Shown in pieces: positions 25,698 through 33,623 of a stretch of DNA of 64,000 nt. The position numbers and the translations under genes are program-made. This DNA comes from Bifidobacterium olomucense (GTDB lineage: Bacteria; Actinomycetota; Actinomycetes; Actinomycetales; Bifidobacteriaceae), in contig NZ_JAAIIG010000005.1 of assembly GCF_012932375.1 (NCBI RefSeq), positions 1-64,000 of the forward strand, in the 5' to 3' direction. The number at the start of each line of letters is the position of its first letter. The stretch's first letter is position 1. Under the pieces are notes generated by a model that worked only from the letters and a program-made list of their open reading frames with translations, had not been told where the DNA came from and searched no databases.

Positions 25698-27206
25698 ATG
25701 AGCGAGAGTCACAACAGCGGTCAGGCCAACAGTGCCTTGACATCCGTCGAGCATCTCGACAAAGACAACGAAATGGCGCGCGGACTGAACAATCGTCATG
25801 TGCAGTTCATTGCCATCGGCGGCACCATCGGCACCGGTCTGTTCCTGGGATCCGGCAAGTCCATTTCCCTGACCGGACCGAGCATCGTGTTCGTGTACAT
25901 CGCGGTGGGCGTCATCATGTTCCTGTTGATGCGTGCGATCGGCGAGCTGATGTACCGCGACCCGAGCCAACACACGTTCATCAACTTCATCACCCGGTAT
26001 CTGGGCAACGGATGGGGGCATTTCGCCGGATGGTCGTACTGGATCGTGCTGGTGCTGATCGGCATGAGCGAGATCACGGCCGTGTCCACGTATTTCATCA
26101 CGTTCTTCGACACATTCGGCATGGATCTTTCGCATTGGAAATGGCTGATCGAGCTGTGTTTCCTGGCCGCGTTGGTGACTATTAACCTGATTGCCGTCAA
26201 AGCGTTCGGCGAGGCGGAGTTCTGGTTCTCGATGATCAAGATCACGCTGATCTGCGCGATGATCGCCACCGCCGTGGTCATGGTGGTGATCGGCTACCAT
26301 TACAACGCCGTGCAGATCACCGGTCAGGATGGCGTTTCGCCGGCAGGCCATGCGGGGCTCGACAACATCACCAATAATTTCTCCATCGCGCCGAACGGGT
26401 GGCTGGCGTTCCTGATGAGCTTCCAGATGGTGTTCTATGCCTACGAAATGATCGAGTTCGTGGGCGTCACCGTCTCCGAAACGCAGAACCCGAGGAAGGT
26501 GCTGCCGAAAGCCGTGAACGAGATCATCGTGCGTGTGCTCATCTTCTATGTGGGCGCTCTGCTGGCCATTATGGCCATCGTGCCGTGGACTACATTCAAG
26601 CCGAATAAGGACGGCTCCTTCGCCTCCCCGTTCATCATGGTGTTCCAGTACGCCGGTCTGAACTGGGCCGCGGCGCTGGTGTTCTTCGTGGTGATCACCG
26701 CCGCGTCCTCCGCCTTGAACTCGTTGCTGTACTCGGCCGGCCGCCATCTCTATCAGCTGGCCGCCGACTCCGAATCGCCTACCTTCCAGAAAATCGGTGT
26801 GGTGTCCAAACGTCAGGTGCCGGCTCGTGCGATTCTCGTGTCCGCGGCACTGATTCTGCTCTCCCCGGTGATCAATGCGATTCCGGGCGTTTCCGGCGCA
26901 TTCGTGCTGTTCGCCTCCGCGTCGTCCGCGGTGATCATCTTCATCTACACGTTGACGATGATCGCCCACCGCAAGTACCGTCGCTCCGCCGACTTCATCC
27001 CCGACGGATTCGTGATGCCGGCCTGGCGTGTGACCAATACCATCGCCATCGCGTTCTTCGTATTCGTGTACTGCACGCTGTTTTTGGCGGACGATACGCG
27101 CGGTCCGGCCATCGCCGGTCTGGTCTGGCTGGCGGTGTTCGGCGGCTACTGCGCGCTACGCGAGCACTATCGCAGCCGCGACCTGAAAGAGGCGCTGGGC
27201 CGGTAA
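25698..27206 (+). CDS. APC superfamily amino-acid permease
   Basis: This 502-residue, 12-helix transporter of the AAT family has NNRHVQFIAIGGTIGTGLFL and IGELMYRDPSQHTFINFI near the N-terminus, and EFVGVTVSETQNPRKVLPKA in the middle. The closest named types by motif are CycA/AnsP/LysP-like proton symporters, but the substrate cannot be fixed by eye. I prefer the ATG at 25698, preceded by GCAGGTGAG, over a GTG at 25650. It stands alone between a hairpin and two palindromic repeats. It is a paralogue of the permease at 9068-10543 but clearly diverged. Confidence 0.9.
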   Translation: MSESHNSGQANSALTSVEHLDKDNEMARGLNNRHVQFIAIGGTIGTGLFLGSGKSISLTGPSIVFVYIAVGVIMFLLMRAIGELMYRDPSQHTFINFITRYLGNGWGHFAGWSYWIVLVLIGMSEITAVSTYFITFFDTFGMDLSHWKWLIELCFLAALVTINLIAVKAFGEAEFWFSMIKITLICAMIATAVVMVVIGYHYNAVQITGQDGVSPAGHAGLDNITNNFSIAPNGWLAFLMSFQMVFYAYEMIEFVGVTVSETQNPRKVLPKAVNEIIVRVLIFYVGALLAIMAIVPWTTFKPNKDGSFASPFIMVFQYAGLNWAAALVFFVVITAASSALNSLLYSAGRHLYQLAADSESPTFQKIGVVSKRQVPARAILVSAALILLSPVINAIPGVSGAFVLFASASSAVIIFIYTLTMIAHRKYRRSADFIPDGFVMPAWRVTNTIAIAFFVFVYCTLFLADDTRGPAIAGLVWLAVFGGYCALREHYRSRDLKEALGR

Positions 27207-27284
27207 GGTTGTTGAAGAAGGGGTTGCTCCCCCGTATATTTGTGCGCGACTTTTTAGTACGCTCTCTTTCGCGCGCTCTCTCTT

Positions 27285-27329
27285 TCGCGAAAATGTACCA
27301 CTGAGTTGACGTCAGCGGTACATATTCGC
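27285..27329. repeat. GCGAATATGTAC palindrome, copy 9
   Basis: TCGCGAAAATGTACCACTGA pairs with TCAGCGGTACATATTCGC around a short loop, 80 bases after the permease stop. It belongs to the same family as the eight copies between 4.3 and 9 kb. Confidence 0.78.
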
Positions 27330-27380
27330 AATGGTTCATAAAGATTGAATCTTGGCGTCCTCGAACGCGGGCCCATCTTC

Positions 27381-27428
27381 TTCGCGAATTTGTATCGATG
27401 AGACGAACTCAGTGGTACATATTCGTGA
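27381..27428. repeat. GCGAATATGTAC palindrome, copy 10
   Basis: TTCGCGAATTTGTATCGATGA pairs imperfectly with TCAGTGGTACATATTCGTGA. It is the tenth and last clear member of the family in the window. Confidence 0.7.
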
Positions 27429-27498
27429 AGAGGGTGCGTGAAAACGCACGAAACGCACGAAACGGTCCGTTTGAGGGGCCGATTCCAAAGAGGGAAAT

Positions 27499-27639
27499 TC
27501 AGCTATGCAACGGCCGACCGGCGGTGGTGTAGTGCAATGCGCCATGCACCAATGCCGACGTGAAATGCATATTGCACATGCCCGCTTCTTCTGCCTCGTG
27601 TGTGCAGCCTGCAATGCTGCAAAGACTGATACCCCTCAT
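27499..27639 (-). CDS. Small Cys-rich protein with a zinc-finger-like motif
   Basis: This is a possible 46-residue protein. The sequence SLCSIAGCTHEAEEAGMCNM followed by HF fits the C-x4-C-x9-C-x2-H pattern seen in small zinc-binding modules of phage and mobile-element proteins. The ATG at 27639 has a strong AAGGGGG ribosome site six bases upstream, and a second ATG two codons earlier is also possible. It is isolated in the 27207-28095 gap. The motif plus ribosome site make it better than a chance frame, but there is no direct evidence of expression. Function is unknown. Confidence 0.42.
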   Translation of the reverse strand: MRGISLCSIAGCTHEAEEAGMCNMHFTSALVHGALHYTTAGRPLHS

Positions 27640-27959
27640 GACCATCCCCCTTGTCTGGCGACAGCATCGGCGCTGTCTTGTAGACAAGTGTAGCTGTCAT
27701 CAGTATTGCTGCATAGTCATTGAGTGATTTCTGTGGCTTGCATCACATACTTTCCGGCGTTTCGTGCCGAATTGTGCAATAATTCTATGCTCTTGCGGAC
27801 GTGCGCTATGTGCGTGGGGCTGTACGGTTACAGTTCGGCTAGTCTGTTGGAAGTCAGTCGACTGAGGCTGATCTGTTGTTCCGCGGCATCGATGGCATGG
27901 CTCTGGATGTTGTGCAATTTGTAGACGAGTTTGATTGTGGGGTGTGCGGCAATAAATTG

Positions 27960-27972
27960 TTTATAGTGTGAG
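27960..27972. promoter_or_regulatory. Candidate MarR operator, upstream copy
   Basis: TTTATAGTGTGAG matches 10 of 13 positions of the perfect palindrome CTTACAGTGTAAG found after the MarR gene. It lies 124 bases before the MarR start in an AT-rich, gene-free stretch (27700-28080), so it may mediate autoregulation. Confidence 0.4.
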
Positions 27973-28095
27973 ATATTATGGGTGATGGTTTGCGGGCGAT
28001 ATGGCGTAAAAGTGGTATCGGTCGTGAACACTGCGCGCAGTTGACTGCGTTCGTTTTATGTGTGACGAGGCCATGTATGGCAAAGGAGATGTGCC

Positions 28096-28581
28096 GTGGG
28101 CTATGAGGAAGAAGCGGTGGATGAGCTGTGGCGCGATGTGTGGTGCCACAGGTCCCGGATGCAGCGCGATCTCAATCATGGCGCCGGCGAGGTGTTTGTG
28201 ATTCGCATGCTGGCGCATCAGGGCACGATGTCTCCTTCACAGCTCGCCGATGCCATGAACGTCACCAGCGGCCGCATCTCCGCGGTGCTTTCAGCGTTGG
28301 AGAAAAAAGGCCAGGTCATACGGTCCGTGGATCCCGATGATCGCCGCGCGGTGCGCGTGGAGCTTACTGATGCCGGGCGTGAACGCGGCCGCAAGGATAT
28401 GCAGGAAATGCGCGATGCTGTCTGCTGGATTTTCTCGCAGATGGGGGAGCGGCGTACCCGTGAATTCGTCGAGCTGGTCCGCGAATTCTCTACGTATATG
28501 TTGATTTGCAAGCCCGGCCAGCCGCGCCCCACGCCGGAAGAGGTGAGCAAGGCGTTCGAGCGGGTTTCCGGAAATTCGTAA
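28096..28581 (+). CDS. MarR family transcriptional regulator
   Basis: This is a 161-residue winged-helix repressor. The DNA-binding core is MSPSQLADAMNVTSGRISAV, followed by the wing with SVDPDDRRAVRVELTDAGRE, the strongest MarR signature. I use the GTG at 28096, with AAGGAG nine bases upstream. It precedes two ABC exporter genes on the same strand, and CTTACAGTGTAAG palindromic sites flank it on both sides, so it probably represses the exporter and itself and is relieved by the exported compound. A MarR-ABC-ABC order is common for multidrug exporters in Gram-positive bacteria. Confidence 0.92.
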   Translation: MGYEEEAVDELWRDVWCHRSRMQRDLNHGAGEVFVIRMLAHQGTMSPSQLADAMNVTSGRISAVLSALEKKGQVIRSVDPDDRRAVRVELTDAGRERGRKDMQEMRDAVCWIFSQMGERRTREFVELVREFSTYMLICKPGQPRPTPEEVSKAFERVSGNS

Positions 28582-28697
28582 CGTCCGGCCGCCGGGCCGT
28601 TGCGGCGGCTTGCCTTCACTTGGTGCGCGGTGTGGTAGCCCGGTTGTGTATTTCGCCCATGGTGAATAACCGAATGTCGTACCGTCACGCATAATAT

Positions 28698-28710
28698 CTT
28701 ACAGTGTAAG
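28698..28710. promoter_or_regulatory. Perfect palindromic MarR-type operator
   Basis: CTTACAGTGTAAG is a perfect 13-bp palindrome inside the AT-rich promoter region of the ABC exporter genes, 136 bases before the first start codon. It is the most likely binding site of the MarR protein just upstream. Confidence 0.6.
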
Positions 28711-28846
28711 TAATAAATAGTAAAAAGTAATTTGGTTTGCGAGGTCTCTCCCTGTACGCCAACGACAGCTGGCGGCCCCCTCGGTACGAGGAATCGGCGG
28801 AGCGGCGCGTGAGCCTACGGCTACAACTCATCGCAAAGGAAACACA

Positions 28847-30718
28847 ATGCTTCGCATCATGAAATATCTCTCCAAAGCGGAGATAGGCCAGATGCTGCTC
28901 GCACTGGTGACCATCGTGGGACAGGTCTACTTCGACCTGAAGTTGCCGGACTACATGTCCGACATCACCACGCTGGTCGAGACGCCGGGCAGTGCGATGG
29001 CCGACATCTGGATCGCCGGCGGCAAGATGCTGCTCATCTCGCTGGGCTCCGTGGCCTGCGCGGTCGTCACCGGCTATATCGCCGCACGTGTGGGCTCCTC
29101 GTTCACCCAACGTCTGCGCTCCCTGGAATTCCGCCAGGTCGAATCGTTTGGCCCGGCCGAAATGAATCGCTTCTCCACTGCGAGCCTGATCACCCGCTCC
29201 ACCAACGACATCACGCAGATTCAGATGTTCATCACCATTGGTTTGCAACTCATCGTCAAATCACCGATCATGGCCGTCTGGGCCGTGATGAAAATCGCGG
29301 GCGAGGGCTTCGAATGGACGCTGGCCACCGGCATCGCCGTCGTGATCCTGCTGGCCGCCATCGCAGTGATGATGGCCATGGTTATGCCCAAATTCAAGGC
29401 GATGCAGCAGCTCACCGACAACATCAACCTCGTGGCCCGCGAGAATCTCACCGGTCTCAAAGTCGTACGCGCCTACAACGCCGAGGATTATCAGGAATCC
29501 AAGTTCACCGAAGCGAACAAGGAGCTCACGGAAACCCAGCTGTTCACCAACCGGACCATGGCAGTCATGATGCCGCTGATGAACACCATCATGAACGGCC
29601 TGATGCTCGCCGTCTATTGGATCGGCGCCTATCTGATCGACGCGGCCGAACTTACGGACAAGCTCACCGTGTTCTCCAACATGGTGGTGTTCTCCAACTA
29701 TTCCGTACAGGTCATTATGAGCTTCCTGCTGATGAGCATGGTGTTCGTGCTCTGGCCACGTGCCGACGTATCCGCGCAACGCGTGCTTGAAGTGCTCGAC
29801 ACCAAACCGATCATCGAAAACGGCACCAAAACCGAAGCCGACGTGGCAAAAACCGGGCAGAGAGGCACTGTCGAATTCCGCAACGTCAGCTTCACCTACC
29901 CGGATTCCCGTGAGGCGATGCTGGAAGGCGTCACCTTCAGCGCCAAGCCGGGACAGACGGTGGCGTTCATCGGCTCGACCGGCTCCGGCAAAACCTCGCT
30001 CATCAATCTCGTACCACGTTTCTACGACGCCACCCAAGGTCAGGTGCTGGTCGACGGTGTGGACGTACGCGACTACAACCTGAAAACCCTGCGCGACAAG
30101 ATCGGTTACGTGCCGCAGACCTCCGTACTGTTCAAAGGTACGGTCGCATCCAACGTAAGCTACGGCGACGAGCCGGGCGAAACCGTCGATGTCGAGATCG
30201 CCGATACCTCAACGGCCGCCGGTCGCAAGCACGAAGCTGAACTGATCGCCGCAGACCGGGCCGCAGAGAACGCCACGATGCCAGCGGAACAGATGAATCG
30301 CGTCAAGACGGCGGCGGACGTGGCCCAAGCCAGCGAATTCGTGAACCGTATGGACGGCGGATTCAACGCGGCGATTGCGCAAGGCGGCTCGAATGTGTCC
30401 GGCGGCCAGAAGCAGCGACTGTCCATCGCCCGCGCCGTCTATCGCCATCCCGAAATCCTGATCTTCGACGATTCGTTCTCCGCCTTGGACTTCAAGACCG
30501 ACCGTGAAGTGCGCGAGGCGCTCGCCCGTGAGGCCAAGGATTCCACCAAACTCATCGTGGCGCAGCGCATCGGCACCATCATGAACGCCGACCTCATCGT
30601 CGTACTCGACGACGGTCGCGTGGTAGGTCAAGGCACCCACCGCGAACTGCTGGACACCTGCGAGGTCTACCAGCAGATCGCCGAATCCCAGCTCAGCAAA
30701 GCCGAGCTGATGGCCTGA
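28847..30718 (+). CDS. Heterodimeric ABC exporter subunit with degenerate ATPase site
   Basis: This 623-residue half-transporter has a six-helix membrane domain and an ATPase domain with Walker A GSTGSGKTSL (near residue 375) and signature NVSGGQKQRLSIARAV. The Walker B region reads ILIFDDSFSALD, so the catalytic Glu is Asp, and the switch His is replaced in IVAQRIGT. These changes mark the non-hydrolysing half of asymmetric exporters such as LmrCD or BmrCD. An acidic/Ala-rich insert of about 45 residues (DVEIADTSTAAGRKHEAELI) lies between Walker A and the signature. Its partner starts 28 bases downstream. It probably exports drugs or a toxic metabolite under MarR control. Confidence 0.92.
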   Translation: MLRIMKYLSKAEIGQMLLALVTIVGQVYFDLKLPDYMSDITTLVETPGSAMADIWIAGGKMLLISLGSVACAVVTGYIAARVGSSFTQRLRSLEFRQVESFGPAEMNRFSTASLITRSTNDITQIQMFITIGLQLIVKSPIMAVWAVMKIAGEGFEWTLATGIAVVILLAAIAVMMAMVMPKFKAMQQLTDNINLVARENLTGLKVVRAYNAEDYQESKFTEANKELTETQLFTNRTMAVMMPLMNTIMNGLMLAVYWIGAYLIDAAELTDKLTVFSNMVVFSNYSVQVIMSFLLMSMVFVLWPRADVSAQRVLEVLDTKPIIENGTKTEADVAKTGQRGTVEFRNVSFTYPDSREAMLEGVTFSAKPGQTVAFIGSTGSGKTSLINLVPRFYDATQGQVLVDGVDVRDYNLKTLRDKIGYVPQTSVLFKGTVASNVSYGDEPGETVDVEIADTSTAAGRKHEAELIAADRAAENATMPAEQMNRVKTAADVAQASEFVNRMDGGFNAAIAQGGSNVSGGQKQRLSIARAVYRHPEILIFDDSFSALDFKTDREVREALAREAKDSTKLIVAQRIGTIMNADLIVVLDDGRVVGQGTHRELLDTCEVYQQIAESQLSKAELMA

Positions 30719-30746
30719 CCACAAGAGCCAACGAAAGGACTTACCA

Positions 30747-32684
30747 ATGCCAAGAGGACCTATGGGACACGGACCGGGCGCAGGGCGCACGGTCGAAAAG
30801 CCCGCTGATTTCGGCAAAGTCATGGGCAAGCTCATGGATTACTGCCGCAATTACATTCCCGTCATCATCATCGCGCTGATTTTAGGTGCGGCCGGCACCG
30901 TCTGCCAGATCATCGGGCCGGACAAACTCAAGGACATGACCAACGAGATCGTCAAGGGGCTGCCGGCCGTCGTCAACGGACGTCCGGTGACGAACTCGGT
31001 CGATTTCGCGGCAGTCGGCCGCATCGCCTGGCTGCTGGTCGCCCTGTACGTGGGGTACGCGGTGCTCAGCTACGTGCAGAGCTGGATGATGGCGAACGTC
31101 ACCCAGCGTACGGCCCAGCGGCTGCGCGAATCGATTTCGGTCAAAATCAACAAGCTGCCGCTCAAATACTACGACAAGGTCAGCTACGGCGACGTGCTGT
31201 CGCGCATCACCAACGACGTGGACGCCATCGGCCAAACGCTGGGACAAAGCCTGGGTTCGTTGATCACCTCGGTCACCCTGTTCGTGGGTGCGCTGGTCAT
31301 GATGTTCTACAACAACGTGATCATGACATTGTGCGCCATCGGCGCAAGCCTGATCGGTTTGGTGCTGATGATGGTGATTATGAAGGCCTCGCAAAAGTAC
31401 TTTGCGCAGCAACAAGCCGCCCTGGGCGACGTGAACGGCCATGTGGAGGAGATGTACGCCGGGCATTTGATCGTGAAAGCGTACAACGGCGAGGCTGATT
31501 CGATTCGCCGCTTTGAACAGTACAACGCGGACCTGTATGAATCCGGCTGGAAATCGCAATTCCTGTCCGGCCTGATGATGCCACTGATGAACTTCATCGG
31601 CAACTTCGGCTACGTAGTGGTATGCGTGGTGGGCGCGGCGCTCGCCATGGACGGGCAGATCGAATTCGGTGTGATCGTGGCGTTCATGATGTACATTCGC
31701 CTGTTCACTCAACCGCTTTCCCAGTTCGCACAGGCCTTCCAGAACCTGCAGCGTTGCGCGGCCGCCGCCGAGCGTGTGTTCGGCTTCCTGGAGGAGCCGG
31801 AGATGGCGGAAGAGCCGACCAAGGCTGAGCTTGGAGTCGATCTTGGGGTTGATCTTGCGGTTGACGGACACGGCGGTCGCGGTGCGTCGATGCCGGCCAC
31901 CCAGCGTGCGCAGCTGCTCGGTTATGACGCCCAAGGGCATGTGCAACCCGTGCGCGGCGACGTGGAATTCAGTCATGTGCAGTTCGGTTATGAGCCGGAC
32001 AAGCCGGTTATCCACGATTTCTCCGCCTCTGTTGCGGCCGGGCAGAAAGTGGCCATTGTGGGGCCGACCGGTGCCGGCAAAACCACGATGGTGAACCTCC
32101 TGATGCGGTTCTATGAGATTTCCGGCGGCTCGATTTCCATCGACGGCGTGAATACCGCGAGCGTGCCGCGGTGGAATGTGCACGACCAGTTCTCGATGGT
32201 GCTGCAAGACACATGGGTGTTCCGCGGAACCGTGCGTGAGAACATCGCATACGCCAAGCCTGGTGTGACTGACGAGCAGATTGTTGCCGCCTGCCGTGCG
32301 GTGGGGCTCGATCATTACATCCAGTCGCTGCCCGACGGATATGACACCGTGTTGGACGACAAATCCACGCTGTCCGCGGGGCAGAAGCAGCTGCTCACCA
32401 TCGCCCGCGCGATGGTGCAGGACGCTCCTATCCTGATTCTCGACGAAGCCACCTCCTCCGTCGATACCCGTACCGAGGAGCTCATCCAGAAAGCCATGGA
32501 CGCGTTGACCGTGGGGCGCACGTCCTTCGTGATCGCACACCGCCTCTCCACCATCCGCGACGCCGATATGATTCTCGTCATGAACCACGGCGACGTGATC
32601 GAGCGCGGCACCCATGAAGAGCTGTTGGCGGCGGGAGGGTTTTATGCCGACCTCTACAACTCCCAATTCACGCTCGCTGGATGA
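30747..32684 (+). CDS. Heterodimeric ABC exporter subunit, catalytically intact
   Basis: This 645-residue partner of the upstream half-transporter has an intact ATPase: Walker A GPTGAGKTTM (near 438), Walker B ILILDEATSSVD with the catalytic Glu, and switch His in VIAHRLST. The signature is LSAGQKQLLTIARAM, with Ala instead of Gly after Ser, as often seen in the second subunit of such pairs. The N-terminus is Gly/Pro-rich (MPRGPMGHGPGAG). A 30-residue linker around 355-385 joins the membrane and ATPase domains. Because the two subunits carry complementary defects, one hydrolysing and one degenerate site is predicted. Confidence 0.92.
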   Translation: MPRGPMGHGPGAGRTVEKPADFGKVMGKLMDYCRNYIPVIIIALILGAAGTVCQIIGPDKLKDMTNEIVKGLPAVVNGRPVTNSVDFAAVGRIAWLLVALYVGYAVLSYVQSWMMANVTQRTAQRLRESISVKINKLPLKYYDKVSYGDVLSRITNDVDAIGQTLGQSLGSLITSVTLFVGALVMMFYNNVIMTLCAIGASLIGLVLMMVIMKASQKYFAQQQAALGDVNGHVEEMYAGHLIVKAYNGEADSIRRFEQYNADLYESGWKSQFLSGLMMPLMNFIGNFGYVVVCVVGAALAMDGQIEFGVIVAFMMYIRLFTQPLSQFAQAFQNLQRCAAAAERVFGFLEEPEMAEEPTKAELGVDLGVDLAVDGHGGRGASMPATQRAQLLGYDAQGHVQPVRGDVEFSHVQFGYEPDKPVIHDFSASVAAGQKVAIVGPTGAGKTTMVNLLMRFYEISGGSISIDGVNTASVPRWNVHDQFSMVLQDTWVFRGTVRENIAYAKPGVTDEQIVAACRAVGLDHYIQSLPDGYDTVLDDKSTLSAGQKQLLTIARAMVQDAPILILDEATSSVDTRTEELIQKAMDALTVGRTSFVIAHRLSTIRDADMILVMNHGDVIERGTHEELLAAGGFYADLYNSQFTLAG

Positions 32685-32919
32685 TGGGGTGTCCTCGTCG
32701 TTGCTGCCCGCTGCGACGTACCGTGTCGCGCTACGTGCGATCTTCGCGGCAGGGCCGCTCGCTTCGCCTGCGGATAGTCCACTAGTCCACTGGACTATAC
32801 GTTTGACGGCTCAGCGCCTTTGCTCGGGTGCGTCTTTCCTCGGTGCGCCTTGCGGCTGTGTGGGTCAATCAGCTCGGTTCATGTGCCGGAATGTGGGATG
32901 AAATTGTAATGTGGGCTGT

Positions 32920-33082
32920 TTTGCGGTTGTGTGCCACGGGGAAATGGTACGCAACCGCAAATTGAGGATTTATGCAAAGTAGTACCGCGAACATTGGCTG
33001 TTTTGCGGTACCGGGCGTTGTGGTCCTCGATGGGGCAGTGGTACACAACCGCAGTTTCGCTGAATTTGCGGTTGTGTACCAC
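32920..33082. repeat. TTGCGGTTGTGTACCAC palindromes (two copies)
   Basis: Two inverted repeats lie in the gene-free gap 32685-33623. At 32920-32961, TTTGCGGTTGTGTGCCA pairs with TGGTACGCAACCGCAAA. At 33038-33082, GTGGTACACAACCGCA pairs perfectly with TGCGGTTGTGTACCAC, in the opposite arrangement. A partial copy (AGTACCGC to GCGGTACC) lies between them. They share a GGTAC core with the other palindromes of the window. Confidence 0.65.
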
Positions 33083-33091
33083 GGTGTGCGT

Positions 33092-33310
33092 CTATCTCGC
33101 TTACGAGCTCGCTTACGAGGGGCTGATTGCTGTGCGGCGGAAGGTCTATCCGCGTTACAAAGGGCTCTTCTGCCGTGCAAACGTGGGTGCGAATGCCTTC
33201 GCGTCAACGCCGTTCCGCCGTTTTGGGCGTGTGGGATACTCGGCGAGCAGCCCCTTGTACCGCGGATAGACTTTCCACCGCCACGAAATCAGCCCCTCGT
33301 AAGCGAGATA
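33092..33310. repeat. Long hairpin element, copy 1 (MITE-like)
   Basis: This is a ~210-bp element with inverted arms of about 60 bases. The left arm starts TATCTCGCTTACGAG and runs through GGCGGAAGGTCTATCCGCG. The right arm has CCGCGGATAGACTTTCC and ends CCCCTCGTAAGCGAGATA. At the left end the dodecamer CTCGCTTACGAG is duplicated. It has no coding capacity. A copy of about 90% or better identity in the same orientation lies at 40940-41144, and a diverged relative lies at 55131-55300. Confidence 0.8.
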
Positions 33311-33523
33311 GCGGCATTGGGGACTGATTCATTTCTTGGGTTTCTATTGCAGTGCAAAGGCGTATTGCAAAATGCTGCTCCCAGCGACTGTTCTCATGCC
33401 GCAAGCGTTGAACGCGGTGTCATCCCGATATCGAATGTATCTTTCTCGCGCAATGTTCGCGCAAAGTGACGGCGAGGTGCTGCGCAAACTGTTCGCTTTT
33501 GCGTATTTCGCCTATGCGTTTCG

Positions 33524-33589
33524 TTGAATGAGATGTGTTACAAGCGCTTAATCTATTCAAATCTAAACTGTTCATACCTAAACAAATAG
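33524..33589 (+). promoter_or_regulatory. Peptide ABC promoter and candidate MarR operator
   Basis: TTGAAT (33524-33529) and CTTAAT (33547-33552), 17 bases apart, form a plausible promoter. Just downstream, TCTAAACTGTTCA (33562-33574) and CTAAACAAATAG (33578-33589) match sequences in the divergent MarR/aldo-keto reductase region at 39824-39865, so the MarR protein at 39215-39766 may control both places. Confidence 0.5.
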
Positions 33590-33623
33590 GAGTGCGGTAC
33601 TCCATCACTGAGAGGAAGCGATC

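Noticed and set aside
27828..28031. Minus-strand 67-codon frame before the MarR gene
   Set aside because: It has no ribosome site or recognisable motif, and it overlaps a probable MarR operator region in AT-rich DNA.
33092..33310. Coding gene inside the long hairpin element
   Set aside because: The short frames on both strands translate to near-mirror Arg-rich peptides because the element is an inverted repeat. There are no ribosome sites.
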